Shown: positions 1-7,205 of the stretch, piece after piece
Numbering within the stretch: position 1 is the stretch's first letter
How the letters are laid out: the number at the start of each line of letters is the position of its first letter
NCBI GenBank assembly: GCA_964495145.1
Contig: CAZBUP010000027.1
Location: forward strand, 1-17,029
Source: UBA6120 sp964495145
GTDB lineage: Bacteria > Bacillota_I > Bacilli_A > RFN20 > CAG-826
Reading direction: 5' to 3'
DNA: 17,029 bases
Notes under the pieces: model-generated
Seen by the model: the letters and a program-made list of their open reading frames with translations, nothing else
What the model was told of the DNA's origin: nothing
The model's database searches: none
Position numbers and translations under genes: made by a program

Positions 1-23
1 CTAATTAATAAAGAGGGCACCAT

Positions 24-2177
24 ATGAAAAAAACCGCCATCATCTATTCGATACTGGCTTTGATGCTGCTGAGTTCCTGCGGCAGCTCGCTCGCCAGCTC
101 ATCGGAAGCCTCGTCTTCGGATGAAAGCTCGGAAACTTCCTCATCCTCGTCAAGCGAAGTCAGTAGTTCTTCGAGTTCTTCGTCGGAATCGTCATCTTCC
201 TCCTCCGAATCCTCCAGCGAAGAAGAAGTCCCAGCCAATGAAATCGTCTTTGCGCGCAAAGTATCCGTACCGGAACTTGTGTCATACCCATTGGTCGAGA
301 CGAACATTTACATCGATAATGTCCACTTTAAGTTCGACGGGGCGAGGAATTACGCCTCATCATCGCTTGAAGGCAAAGGTTCCGGTTTCAAACTTTATAA
401 TGTTTTTTCGCTTAATGAAATTTATAAGATTGACTTGGATTTAGGAACTTATCCAAAGGATTCAACCAAATTTACCATGTATGCGGGAACCTCGGCCGCA
501 CCTTCGGCAACGGTTATTCCGGCCGTTTCGCTGAGTGGCAAAATCAAGTACACGTTTGATTTTACCAATGGTGACTATACCCACTTCCGTTTTGTAAACG
601 GCACCGGTTCAATCTACATCAGCAGCATCAAGATTTATTTCACGGAAGACTTCACCTATCCCGATGATCCGAATTCGGGCGGTTCCGGGACCGTTTACGA
701 TCCCGAAGCCATCGGCTATTATCACGCCGACGCCGAGGATCAATCCATCGATCCGCAAGAGTATTGGTACCAATCGGACCGCTTCCCGATGCCGTCACTC
801 GGCGAACAGAAGATGTTGGTGGTCCCGGTCAGCTTCTCCAACTATCGTTGCACCGGCATCGCCTGCGATAACCGGATCGATGAAATCGAACGCGCTTTCT
901 TTGGGGATTCCGAAGACACCGCCTGGGAATCGGTTTCCAGTTACTTCTACAAATCAAGTTATGGCAAACTCCATATCACCGGCGAAGTCACGCCTTTCTA
1001 TGAAGCGCCTTATACCACCAATGAATATGACGCGTTGACCCGTTCCACCGGCGATTACTATCAATATTTCATCCCGTCATGGCAAATCGCCGACGAAGTG
1101 GTCGCCTGGTATAAAACCCTTCCCGGAAGCGATATTTCCCAATACGACAACAACGGCGACGGCTATGTCGACGCCTTGTACATGGTTTACAACAACCCGA
1201 ACAAATACAATGCCAACTATGCCTTAGGCACCGACAGCGACTTCTGGGCTTACGTCTATTGGAACTATGCCAACTACAATGCCTGGGCCGATACCGAAAT
1301 CGATTCTTCCGACGCCCTCCCGATGACGTACAGTTTCGCGTCCTACGATTTCATGTACGAAGGTTACGGCTCGACCCAAATCGATGCCCATACGTACATC
1401 CATGAAACCGGCCACCTCCTTGGCATTCAAGACTATTACACCTATACCGATGGCGACTGGGGCGCCGCCGGGGGCCTCGACATGCAGGATAGCAACATCC
1501 TCGACCACAACCCCTATTCGAAACTGCTTTGGCAATGGGCTGATCCCATCATCATCGACGGCACCAAAGAAGTGACCACGATTGAACTTTCGCCCTACCA
1601 AGACACCGGCGAGATCATCTTGATCAACGACGGTTGGAACGGCTCTGCCTTCGACGAATACCTGGCCATGGAGTTCTACACCCCGACCGGATTGAACGAA
1701 AAAGATTCGTCGGCTCCTTATCCGGGCAACACTCGCCAAGGCTTTACGATCCCGGGCGTCAAACTCTATCACATCGATTCACGGCTCGGCAAATACGTTT
1801 ACAGCGAAGCCATCTCCGATTGGATTTTCGACGGTCTGACCGACACGCTCCAATACGGCTACGATTATTATTCGGGCATCATCACCTCCAACAGCAGCGG
1901 CCGAACCGATTACCCGGCTTTCAAGACGGTCCACCTCCTCGAACCCGACGGCATCAACAATTTGATCATCGGCGGATACGCCACCAACGATTCGCTCTTC
2001 GTGGAAGGCGACACCTTCTCGGCCAGCAAGCATTTCTCGGTCTTCCCGGTCTACGACATTTACTCGATTGATACGTTCTTCGGCAAATTCAACAGCGGCG
2101 AAGAAATCGGCTATGAAATCGAAATTCTCGAAATCACCGACACCAAAGCCGTGATCGAAATCACGCGCACCGCTTAA
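24..2177 (+). CDS. Secreted M6-type zinc metalloprotease lipoprotein
   Basis: Probable surface-anchored peptidase that degrades extracellular protein. The product is 717 residues. Residues 1-18 form a signal peptide ending in a lipobox (L16-S-S-C19), so C19 should be lipidated. Residues 20-68 are a serine/glutamate-rich linker. Residues 72-205 look like a beta-sandwich accessory domain. The peptidase part (about 225-560) carries HETGH at 460-464 followed by LLGIQDY; the HExxH plus downstream G and D fits the immune-inhibitor-A/M6 group, where the two histidines bind zinc and E461 is catalytic. The C-terminal part (about 560-717) is unassigned. An AAGAGGG ribosome site at 11-17 supports the start. 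The upstream gene and promoter lie outside the window. The family call is firm, the substrate unknown. Confidence 0.88.
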   Translation: MKKTAIIYSILALMLLSSCGSSLASSSEASSSDESSETSSSSSSEVSSSSSSSSESSSSSSESSSEEEVPANEIVFARKVSVPELVSYPLVETNIYIDNVHFKFDGARNYASSSLEGKGSGFKLYNVFSLNEIYKIDLDLGTYPKDSTKFTMYAGTSAAPSATVIPAVSLSGKIKYTFDFTNGDYTHFRFVNGTGSIYISSIKIYFTEDFTYPDDPNSGGSGTVYDPEAIGYYHADAEDQSIDPQEYWYQSDRFPMPSLGEQKMLVVPVSFSNYRCTGIACDNRIDEIERAFFGDSEDTAWESVSSYFYKSSYGKLHITGEVTPFYEAPYTTNEYDALTRSTGDYYQYFIPSWQIADEVVAWYKTLPGSDISQYDNNGDGYVDALYMVYNNPNKYNANYALGTDSDFWAYVYWNYANYNAWADTEIDSSDALPMTYSFASYDFMYEGYGSTQIDAHTYIHETGHLLGIQDYYTYTDGDWGAAGGLDMQDSNILDHNPYSKLLWQWADPIIIDGTKEVTTIELSPYQDTGEIILINDGWNGSAFDEYLAMEFYTPTGLNEKDSSAPYPGNTRQGFTIPGVKLYHIDSRLGKYVYSEAISDWIFDGLTDTLQYGYDYYSGIITSNSSGRTDYPAFKTVHLLEPDGINNLIIGGYATNDSLFVEGDTFSASKHFSVFPVYDIYSIDTFFGKFNSGEEIGYEIEILEITDTKAVIEITRTA

Positions 2178-2204
2178 AGGAGGCCACCGAGCCGATCGTC
2201 CATC

Positions 2205-2238
2205 AAGGGCCATGATTCAAAAAATCATGGCCTTTTTT
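2205..2238 (+). terminator. Intrinsic terminator after the M6 protease
   Basis: A perfect 10-bp stem (GGCCATGATT, 2208-2217, with AATCATGGCC, 2223-2232) encloses a 5-base loop and is followed by six T at 2233-2238. The As at 2205-2206 can also pair with the T tract, so it may work weakly on the minus strand. Confidence 0.9.
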
Positions 2239-2309
2239 CGTGATAATTAACGTTAAATATACTCAATAATCGTTTTTTTAAATTAATGTGACAAATCTTA
2301 TGATAAATA

Positions 2310-2338
2310 TTGTGATTTATTTATTTAACGAGTATTAT
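2310..2338 (+). promoter_or_regulatory. Promoter of the cold-shock gene
   Basis: TTGTGA (2310-2315) and TATTAT (2333-2338) are separated by exactly 17 bases in an AT-rich gap and match 4/6 and 5/6 of the vegetative consensus. Transcription should begin near 2345, leaving a leader of about 55 bases. The rest of the 2239-2399 gap shows only a short TTAACGTTAA palindrome (2247-2256) and a direct TGTGA repeat (2287, 2311). Confidence 0.6.
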
Positions 2339-2339
2339 A

Positions 2340-2368
2340 TTCGCGTAGGTATTCATAGCGAAGCCTAC
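2340..2368 (+). promoter_or_regulatory. Alternative hairpins in the csp leader
   Basis: The predicted 5' leader holds two short stems: TTCGC (2340-2344) with GCGAA (2358-2362), and GTAGG (2345-2349) with CCTAC (2364-2368). Their arms interleave, so both cannot form as simple hairpins. Leaders of cold-shock mRNAs are known to refold with temperature in E. coli cspA; applying that here is inference. Confidence 0.3.
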
Positions 2369-2399
2369 TGTCGTAAAATTCAGAAAGGTTTAGGTTTCG

Positions 2400-2597
2400 A
2401 TGAAAGGTTCAGTCAAAATGTTCAACAAGGACAAGGGCTACGGCTTCATTCGCACCGAAGATGGCAAAGATGTCTTCTTCCATTACAGCGAACTTGTCAT
2501 GGACAACTACAAAGTCGCCGCTCCTGGCGAATCAGTAGAGTTCGAAGTTGAAGAAACAGATCGTGGTCCCCGGGCTACGAAGATTAAGAAAATTTAA
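2400..2597 (+). CDS. csp: Cold-shock domain RNA chaperone (CspA/B family)
   Basis: A 65-residue single-domain cold-shock protein, the normal family length. Such proteins bind single-stranded RNA and DNA through an OB fold and melt mRNA structure in the cytoplasm. The RNP1 motif KGYGFI (residues 12-17) and RNP2 motif VFFHY (25-29) are both intact, and the protein starts MKGSVK as is usual. AGAAAGG at 2382-2388 is an 11-base-spaced ribosome site for the ATG at 2400. The reading frame that starts at 2288 and overlaps it is a shadow. The gene is flanked by terminators on both sides and has its own promoter, so it should be a single-gene transcript. Family assignment is near certain; whether it is cold-induced cannot be told. 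Confidence 0.96.
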   Translation: MKGSVKMFNKDKGYGFIRTEDGKDVFFHYSELVMDNYKVAAPGESVEFEVEETDRGPRATKIKKI

Positions 2598-2602
2598 TCA
2601 AT

Positions 2603-2651
2603 CGGTTTATGAAACAAAAAAAAGTCGCTCCGGCGACTTTTTTCTAAACCG
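2603..2651 (+). terminator. Two-storey terminator after csp
   Basis: An inner 11-bp stem (2618-2628 with 2633-2643, loop TCCG) begins with A6 and ends in T6, the form of a bidirectional intrinsic terminator. Around it a second 7-bp pair, CGGTTTA (2603-2609) with TAAACCG (2645-2651), can close the structure. Confidence 0.88.
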
Positions 2652-2660
2652 GAAAACCTT

Positions 2661-2666
2661 TATACT
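2661..2666 (+). promoter_or_regulatory. Candidate -10 box for ychF
   Basis: TATACT (5/6 match) lies just after the csp terminator. The place for a -35 box, 17 bases upstream, is occupied by the terminator T tract (2638-2643), which is a poor match. Start of transcription near 2673 would leave a 20-base leader. Confidence 0.4.
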
Positions 2667-2692
2667 AACCAAGTCAAACCACACACAAAACT

Positions 2693-3799
2693 ATGGGATT
2701 GAAAGCGGGAATCGTCGGACTGCCAAACGTCGGGAAATCGACGCTTTTCAACGCTTTGGCCAAAGCCAACGTCGAAGCGGCTAATTACCCTTTTGCCACC
2801 ATTAAGCCGAATACCGGGGTCGTGGCGGTGCCCGACCCGCGCCTGGATTTCTTGTCGCGACTATTCATTCCGGAACGGACCATTCACGCCACGATCGAAT
2901 TCATCGACATCGCCGGTTTGGTCAAAGGGGCGAGCCAAGGCGAAGGCCTCGGCAACCAATTTCTCGGTCACATCCGGGAATGCGACGCCATCGTCGAGGT
3001 GGTGCGCGTATTCGAAGATCCCGACATCATCCACGTCGAAAATTCCGTCGATCCCCTTCGGGACATTGACATCATCAACCTCGAACTGGTGATGGCTGAC
3101 CTCGACGCCGTCAATCGGAGAATCGAACGCGTCGGAACCAAAGCCAAAACCAGCAAGGAAGCCAGCGCCCTTTTCGAATATGACGTATTGTCGAAAGCCA
3201 AACGGCAACTCGACCAAGGTTTGCCGGCGCGCACCCTGCGTCTGTCTAAAGAAGAAGCCGATTACCTTCATAAAGAATTGCATTTGCTGACGATGAAGCC
3301 GATCGTCTACGTCGCTAACGTCGGCGAGACCCAATTGGCCGGGATCGAAACGGCACCTGCCTATCGACAGCTGACGGAATACGCCGCTAGCCATCAGGCT
3401 TCGATCATCCCGATTTCTTGCGCCATTGAAGCCCAAATCGCCCAGCTTGACCCTGAGGAGCAAAAGGAATTCTTGGCTTCGATCGGCGCGACGATGTCCG
3501 GACTCGACCTCTTGGTGCACGCTACTTATCGGCTGTTGAATCTCGGCACCTTTTTCACGGTCGGGCGCGACGAATGCCGGGCTTGGACCTTTGGTTTTGG
3601 CATGAAAGCGCCCCAATGCGCCGGCATCATCCACAGCGACTTCGAACGGGGGTTCATCAAAGCCGAAGTCTACCATTATGATGATATAATTAAATACGGA
3701 AGCGAAGCTGCGGTCAAAGAAGCCGGGAAACTGCGCCTTGAAGGCAAGGATTACCCGATGCAGGACGGCGACATCGTCTTTTATAAATTCAACGTTTGA
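2693..3799 (+). CDS. ychF: Redox-regulated ATPase/GTPase YchF (OLA1 family)
   Basis: A 368-residue TRAFAC-class P-loop protein of normal YchF length. YchF is a ribosome-associated nucleotidase that in studied members prefers ATP. The P-loop is GLPNVGKS at residues 9-16. The DxxG switch is DIAG at 72-75. The G4 motif is NVGE at 209-212; the NVxE form rather than NKxD is the hallmark of this ATP-preferring family. The C-terminus keeps the YchF TGS-type region with a typical LRLEGKDY-DGD ending. The start is fixed by the conserved N-terminus (MGLKAGIVGLPNVGKS), yet the bases before it (CACACAAAACT) hold no Shine-Dalgarno sequence. First gene of the ychF-ispF-argS-rpoE-fba run; its stop is 2 bases from the ispF ATG. 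Confidence 0.97.
   Translation: MGLKAGIVGLPNVGKSTLFNALAKANVEAANYPFATIKPNTGVVAVPDPRLDFLSRLFIPERTIHATIEFIDIAGLVKGASQGEGLGNQFLGHIRECDAIVEVVRVFEDPDIIHVENSVDPLRDIDIINLELVMADLDAVNRRIERVGTKAKTSKEASALFEYDVLSKAKRQLDQGLPARTLRLSKEEADYLHKELHLLTMKPIVYVANVGETQLAGIETAPAYRQLTEYAASHQASIIPISCAIEAQIAQLDPEEQKEFLASIGATMSGLDLLVHATYRLLNLGTFFTVGRDECRAWTFGFGMKAPQCAGIIHSDFERGFIKAEVYHYDDIIKYGSEAAVKEAGKLRLEGKDYPMQDGDIVFYKFNV
3682..3690 (+). promoter_or_regulatory. Candidate extended -10 promoter inside ychF
   Basis: TGATATAAT is a perfect TGnTATAAT extended -10 within the ychF coding region, in an AT-rich patch using the otherwise uncommon ATA codon. No -35 box is present at the right distance. It could start transcripts near 3697 for ispF and argS. 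Confidence 0.35.
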
Positions 3800-3801
3800 A
3801 C

Positions 3802-4293
3802 ATGTATCGCATTGGAATGAGTCGTGACATACATCGATTAGTCAGAGGTCGACCCTTATGGATCGGCGGTGTTTTGATTGACCACGATGTTGGGTTCGAA
3901 GCCCATTCCGACGGCGACATCGTCCTCCATGCCTTGACCGAAGCCTTGTTGGGCTCGTTGGCCCTTGGCGACCTCGGCACTCACTTTCCGAATACCGACG
4001 CCCAATATAAGGACAAACCCTCGCGTTACTTTGTCCAATATGCCCGCCGCCTCGTCGAAGCCAAAGGCTATCGCATTTGCAACATCGACGTCTCGATCGT
4101 GATCGAGGCCCCGCGGCTGAGCCCGCATATCGCGGCGATGGTCGCCGCCATCGGAAAGATGCTTAGCCTGGCTCCTGAGCAAATCTCGATCAAGGCCGGG
4201 ACTAACGAAGGACTGGGATACATCGGCCAAGGGCTCGGAGCCGAGGCGACCTGCGTCGTTTTGGTCGAAAAAATCAGCGATCAATCGCATTAG
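3802..4293 (+). CDS. ispF: 2-C-methyl-D-erythritol 2,4-cyclodiphosphate synthase
   Basis: MEP-pathway enzyme that cyclises CDP-methylerythritol 2-phosphate, releasing CMP, on the way to isoprenoid precursors. The 163-residue product has normal length for this trimeric zinc enzyme. Expected metal ligands are D9, H11 and H43; HSDGD at 35-39 and the C-terminal T-N-E-G-L-G segment are conserved. Two small departures: the usual glycine-rich 'GHGxDVH' is GMSRDIH, and the common LTDALLG is LTEALLG. I chose ATG 3802 because it gives the usual M-x-R-I-G start; an in-frame TTG at 3796 lies inside the ychF stop region and adds nothing. No Shine-Dalgarno precedes it, so translation probably depends on coupling to ychF, whose TGA (3797-3799) is 2 bases upstream. 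No other MEP gene is in the window. Confidence 0.95.
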   Translation: MYRIGMSRDIHRLVRGRPLWIGGVLIDHDVGFEAHSDGDIVLHALTEALLGSLALGDLGTHFPNTDAQYKDKPSRYFVQYARRLVEAKGYRICNIDVSIVIEAPRLSPHIAAMVAAIGKMLSLAPEQISIKAGTNEGLGYIGQGLGAEATCVVLVEKISDQSH

Positions 4294-4305
4294 GATAGGA
4301 ACATC

Positions 4306-5925
4306 ATGGATATATTAGCCTTTATCAAACAACAGCTATGCGATGCATCGGCCGCCCTCGGAGTGACCCTGTCCCTTGAAGAAATCGTCGTCGAGCAAAG
4401 CAAAGACAAATCCCACGGCGACTACGCCACTAACTTAGCCATGCAACTGGCCCGTCCTTTGGGGCAATCGCCCCGCCTCATCGCCGCGAAACTCATTTCG
4501 CATATGGCAGCCGGCCAATTCGAAAAGATCGAAATTGCCGGGCCGGGCTTCATCAATTTTTTCTTGCTGCCGACCGCTTTGACCTCGATCATCGCTAAAA
4601 TCGTGTCCGATGGAGCCGCTTACGGGTCCAGCGATTTTGGAAAAGGTCAAACCGTCAACGTTGAATTCGTGTCGGCCAACCCGACCGGAGCCCTGCATTT
4701 AGGCCACGCCCGCGGGGCGGCCTTGGGCGATGTCATTGCCCGGATGCTTGAAAAAACCGGCTATCGCGTCACCCGGGAATTTTACGTCAACGACGCCGGC
4801 ACCCAAATCGAAAACTTGGCCCAATCGATTTATGCTCGTTACGCCCAATCGTTTGGAAGAACCATGGACTTGCCCCAAGACGGTTACCATGGCCAAGACA
4901 TCGTCGACATCGCCTCGGAAATCAAAGCCAGCCATGGCGACGCATTCCTCGATCGCTATGATGCCGCCTTCTTCAAACAGGAAGGCATTCGCCGCGAACT
5001 AGCCCGTATTCAGGCCGATTTGAATTTCTACCGGGTCCGATTCGATATATTTTCCCACGAGACCACCATCCGGGAACACGGCCTATTGGATGAAATTAAA
5101 ACCAAACTGGCCCCATTCATGTACTCACAAGATGGCGCGACTTTCCTTAAGACATCCCAATACGGGGACGACAAGGATCGGGTCATCGTTAAAAGCGACG
5201 GCGCCTTCACTTACTTTTTGCCCGACATCGCCTACCATCTTGACAAAGCCCGGCGCGATCACCGGTATTTGATCGATATTTTGGGGGCCGACCATCACGG
5301 CTACATCAACCGGATGAAAGCCGCCTTGTCGATGCTAGGTTATCCCGAGGATACCTTGACGATCGAAATCGTCCAAATGGTGCGTCTCATCAAAGACGGT
5401 CAAGAGATGAAGATGAGCAAGCGCACCGGCGTCGGTGTCACCTTGAGAGAACTATGCCAAGACGTCGGCGTCGACGCCGCCCGGTATTTCTTCGTGGCCC
5501 GGGCCGCTTCCTCGCATTTGGATTTCGATCTGGACTTGGCCGCAAGTGCCAGTAGCGCCAACCCGGTCTATTACGCCCAATACGCCCATGCGCGCCTGTG
5601 CAGTTTATTGAAGGCCGGGCATGAGTTCGGATTTGATTTGACCGGTCACGGTTTGGATACCGACGAGGAAAAGCAGCTGTTGCGCCACTTGGAAAGTTTC
5701 CCGCTGGAAATCGTTGATGCCGCCAAAACCAAGGCTCCTTACAAAATCACGAATTATGTGCAAAAACTTGCAACTTTAACCCATAGTTTCTATACTATAT
5801 GTCGTGTCGTCGATAAAGAAAATATTTCTTTATCAAGGGCGCGCCTCGCCCTAGTCGACGCCAGCCGAATCGTGCTGGCCAACGCCTTGGGCCTGCTCGG
5901 CGTCTCAGCGCCGGAAAAAATGTGA
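4306..5925 (+). CDS. argS: Arginyl-tRNA synthetase
   Basis: Class Ia synthetase that charges tRNA-Arg with arginine in the cytoplasm. At 539 residues it is normal for bacterial ArgRS. The N-terminal Add-1 domain occupies roughly residues 1-85. The catalytic Rossmann fold begins with the HIGH-type motif HLGH at 131-134, within SANPTGALHLGHARG. The second signature, KMSK, is at 369-372. The C-terminal DALR anticodon-binding domain (about 420-539) ends in LLGVSAPEKM, a standard ArgRS terminus. AGGA at 4297-4300 is placed 5 bases before ATG. Codon use shifts sharply near 5760-5840 (TTA, ATA, TGT, AGT, TCA, AGG), where a promoter and inverted repeat are embedded. Ends 15 bases before rpoE. Confidence 0.97.
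   Translation: MDILAFIKQQLCDASAALGVTLSLEEIVVEQSKDKSHGDYATNLAMQLARPLGQSPRLIAAKLISHMAAGQFEKIEIAGPGFINFFLLPTALTSIIAKIVSDGAAYGSSDFGKGQTVNVEFVSANPTGALHLGHARGAALGDVIARMLEKTGYRVTREFYVNDAGTQIENLAQSIYARYAQSFGRTMDLPQDGYHGQDIVDIASEIKASHGDAFLDRYDAAFFKQEGIRRELARIQADLNFYRVRFDIFSHETTIREHGLLDEIKTKLAPFMYSQDGATFLKTSQYGDDKDRVIVKSDGAFTYFLPDIAYHLDKARRDHRYLIDILGADHHGYINRMKAALSMLGYPEDTLTIEIVQMVRLIKDGQEMKMSKRTGVGVTLRELCQDVGVDAARYFFVARAASSHLDFDLDLAASASSANPVYYAQYAHARLCSLLKAGHEFGFDLTGHGLDTDEEKQLLRHLESFPLEIVDAAKTKAPYKITNYVQKLATLTHSFYTICRVVDKENISLSRARLALVDASRIVLANALGLLGVSAPEKM
5768..5796 (+). promoter_or_regulatory. Internal promoter in argS driving rpoE
   Basis: TTGCAA (5768-5773) and TATACT (5791-5796) are separated by exactly 17 bases and match 4/6 and 5/6 of consensus, inside an AT-rich island of an otherwise GC-rich gene. 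Start near 5803 would give rpoE a leader of about 138 bases. Confidence 0.55.
5812..5834 (+). promoter_or_regulatory. Perfect inverted repeat downstream of the internal promoter
   Basis: Arms GATAAAGAAA (5812-5821) and TTTCTTTATC (5825-5834) are perfect 10-base complements around ATA. It lies at about +10 to +32 of the predicted rpoE transcript, where a repressor operator or an mRNA hairpin would act. It encodes D-K-E-N-I-S-L-S of ArgRS. Confidence 0.5.
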
Positions 5926-5940
5926 AAAAGGGGACTGATT

Positions 5941-6312
5941 ATGGTCGAAACATCAATGCTTGACATCGCTTACAACCTGATTGTCGAACGGGGACAACCC
6001 GTTTCCTTCAAGGATATTTGGGAACGGATCACCAAAGAAATCAACCAAGCGACTCCCGAACGGATGTCGCGTTTCTATACCAACTTGACCTTGGACGGCC
6101 GGTTCGTGGCCTTAGGCGGAAATATGTGGGATTTGCGGACCAATTACACCTTCAAGGAACTTTATGAAGACATTCGGGGCGTCTTCCGCGACGTCGAAGA
6201 GGTCGAGGAAGAAAAAGAAATCGACCCGTTCGAAGAACCCGAAGAGGAAGAATTGGTCGAAGAAGAAGCCATCGCCGGAGAAGACGAATTCGAAGAAAAG
6301 GAAGACGAGTAA
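5941..6312 (+). CDS. rpoE: DNA-directed RNA polymerase delta subunit
   Basis: Delta is a Firmicutes-specific RNA polymerase partner that speeds enzyme recycling and alters promoter and initiating-nucleotide sensitivity. The 123-residue product has the expected two-part form: a HARE-HTH globular domain (residues 1-90, with the conserved F-x-D-I-W and DGRF-x-x-L-G-x-x-x-W-D-L-R segments) and an unstructured, very acidic tail (about 85-123, mostly Glu and Asp). The tail is shorter than in Bacillus subtilis. AAAAAGGGGA at 5926-5935 is a strong ribosome site. It lies between argS and fba, as in many Bacilli, but pyrG and spo0F, which often separate rpoE and fba there, are absent. This is not the sigma-E of Gram-negative bacteria. 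Confidence 0.93.
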   Translation: MVETSMLDIAYNLIVERGQPVSFKDIWERITKEINQATPERMSRFYTNLTLDGRFVALGGNMWDLRTNYTFKELYEDIRGVFRDVEEVEEEKEIDPFEEPEEEELVEEEAIAGEDEFEEKEDE

Positions 6313-6339
6313 TCGCTTCCCAACAAAGGAGACATACCT

Positions 6340-7197
6340 ATGCCATTAGTCAGCATGAAAGAGATGTTAATCAAAGCCCGCCGGGAGCAATATGCCGTCG
6401 GCCAGTTCAACATCAATAATCTTGAATGGACCTTGGCCATTCTCGACGAATGCCAAGCCCTCCAAGCCCCGGTCATTCTCGGAGTCAGTTCCGGCGCCGC
6501 CAAGTACATGGGTGGCTTCCACGTCATCGTCAATATGGTCAAGGGCATCTTGCTGGATCGCAAAATCACGATCCCGGTAGCCCTCCACCTCGATCACGGC
6601 GAAAGCTTTGAGTTATGCCAAGCGGCCATCGACGCCGGGTTTACCAGCGTGATGATCGACGCCTCGCACCATCCGTTTGAAGAAAACATCGACATCACCA
6701 AGCGCGTGGTCGAATATGCCCATGCCCGCGGGGTTTCGGTCGAAGCCGAACTCGGACGGGTCGGCGGCCAAGAAGATACCGTCGTCGCCGAATCGATGTA
6801 CGCCGTCCCAAGCGAGTGCCAAGAACTCGTGGCCAAGACCGGCATCGACTGCCTGGCTCCGGCCCTTGGTTCCGTCCACGGACCCTATAAGGGCGAACCG
6901 AAACTCGGTTTCAAGGAAATGGCCGTCATCAATGACTTGATCAAACTTCCGCTTGTCCTCCACGGCGGGTCCGGCATCCCCGATTATCAGCTGCGAATGG
7001 CAATCGAACGCGGCACGGCCAAAGTCAACGTCAATACCGAATTGCAACAAGGCTGGACCGCTAAAGTCCGCGCCGTGTTGGCAAAGGATCCCGACGTCTA
7101 CGATCCCCGCAAGATCATCGGCCCGGGCAAGGATGACATTCGCGCCGTCGTCAAAGCCAAATGCCAAGTGTTCGGTTGTATTGGCAAAGCCAATTAA
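6340..7197 (+). CDS. fba: Class II fructose-bisphosphate aldolase
   Basis: Zinc-dependent glycolytic aldolase that splits fructose 1,6-bisphosphate into dihydroxyacetone phosphate and glyceraldehyde 3-phosphate, and runs in reverse in gluconeogenesis. The 285 residues match the short FbaA/GatY type of Firmicutes. Visible motifs are HLDHG at 83-87 (catalytic D85, zinc ligand H86), GSVHG with zinc ligand H180, and LVLHGGSG with zinc ligand H208, followed by the VNVNTE substrate-loop segment. AAAGGAGA at about 6325-6332 places the ATG well. Tagatose-bisphosphate aldolases share these motifs, but the glycolytic role is far likelier next to rpoE. Last gene of its run, closed by the terminator at 7206. 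Confidence 0.95.
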   Translation: MPLVSMKEMLIKARREQYAVGQFNINNLEWTLAILDECQALQAPVILGVSSGAAKYMGGFHVIVNMVKGILLDRKITIPVALHLDHGESFELCQAAIDAGFTSVMIDASHHPFEENIDITKRVVEYAHARGVSVEAELGRVGGQEDTVVAESMYAVPSECQELVAKTGIDCLAPALGSVHGPYKGEPKLGFKEMAVINDLIKLPLVLHGGSGIPDYQLRMAIERGTAKVNVNTELQQGWTAKVRAVLAKDPDVYDPRKIIGPGKDDIRAVVKAKCQVFGCIGKAN

Positions 7198-7205
7198 GTT
7201 ATAAT
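7176..7205 (+). promoter_or_regulatory. Candidate promoter of the nrnA operon with spacer palindrome
   Basis: TATAAT (7200-7205) is a perfect -10 box; TTGTAT (7176-7181) is a weak -35 at 18-base spacing. Within the spacer ATTGGC (7180-7185) and GCCAAT (7189-7194) form a perfect inverted repeat around AAA, spanning the last fba codons. Transcription would start near 7212, inside the left arm of the fba terminator. Confidence 0.4.

Noticed and set aside
2212..2250. A 12-codon frame after the protease, with AAAGGAGG at 2176-2183
   Set aside because: The ribosome-like site is 28 bases from the ATG, and the frame is simply the terminator stem-loop.
2247..2256. TTAACGTTAA palindrome upstream of csp
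   Set aside because: Only 10 bases in a very AT-rich gap and outside the promoter core; expected by chance.
2340..2368. H-type pseudoknot in the csp leader
   Set aside because: The first connecting loop would be zero bases and the last only one base against a 5-bp stem, which is sterically unlikely; alternative hairpins are the simpler reading.
2861..3676. Long minus-strand open frame (271 codons) across ychF
   Set aside because: It is antisense to an intact, family-conserved gene, has no recognisable motif or ribosome site, and arises from codon bias of the real frame.
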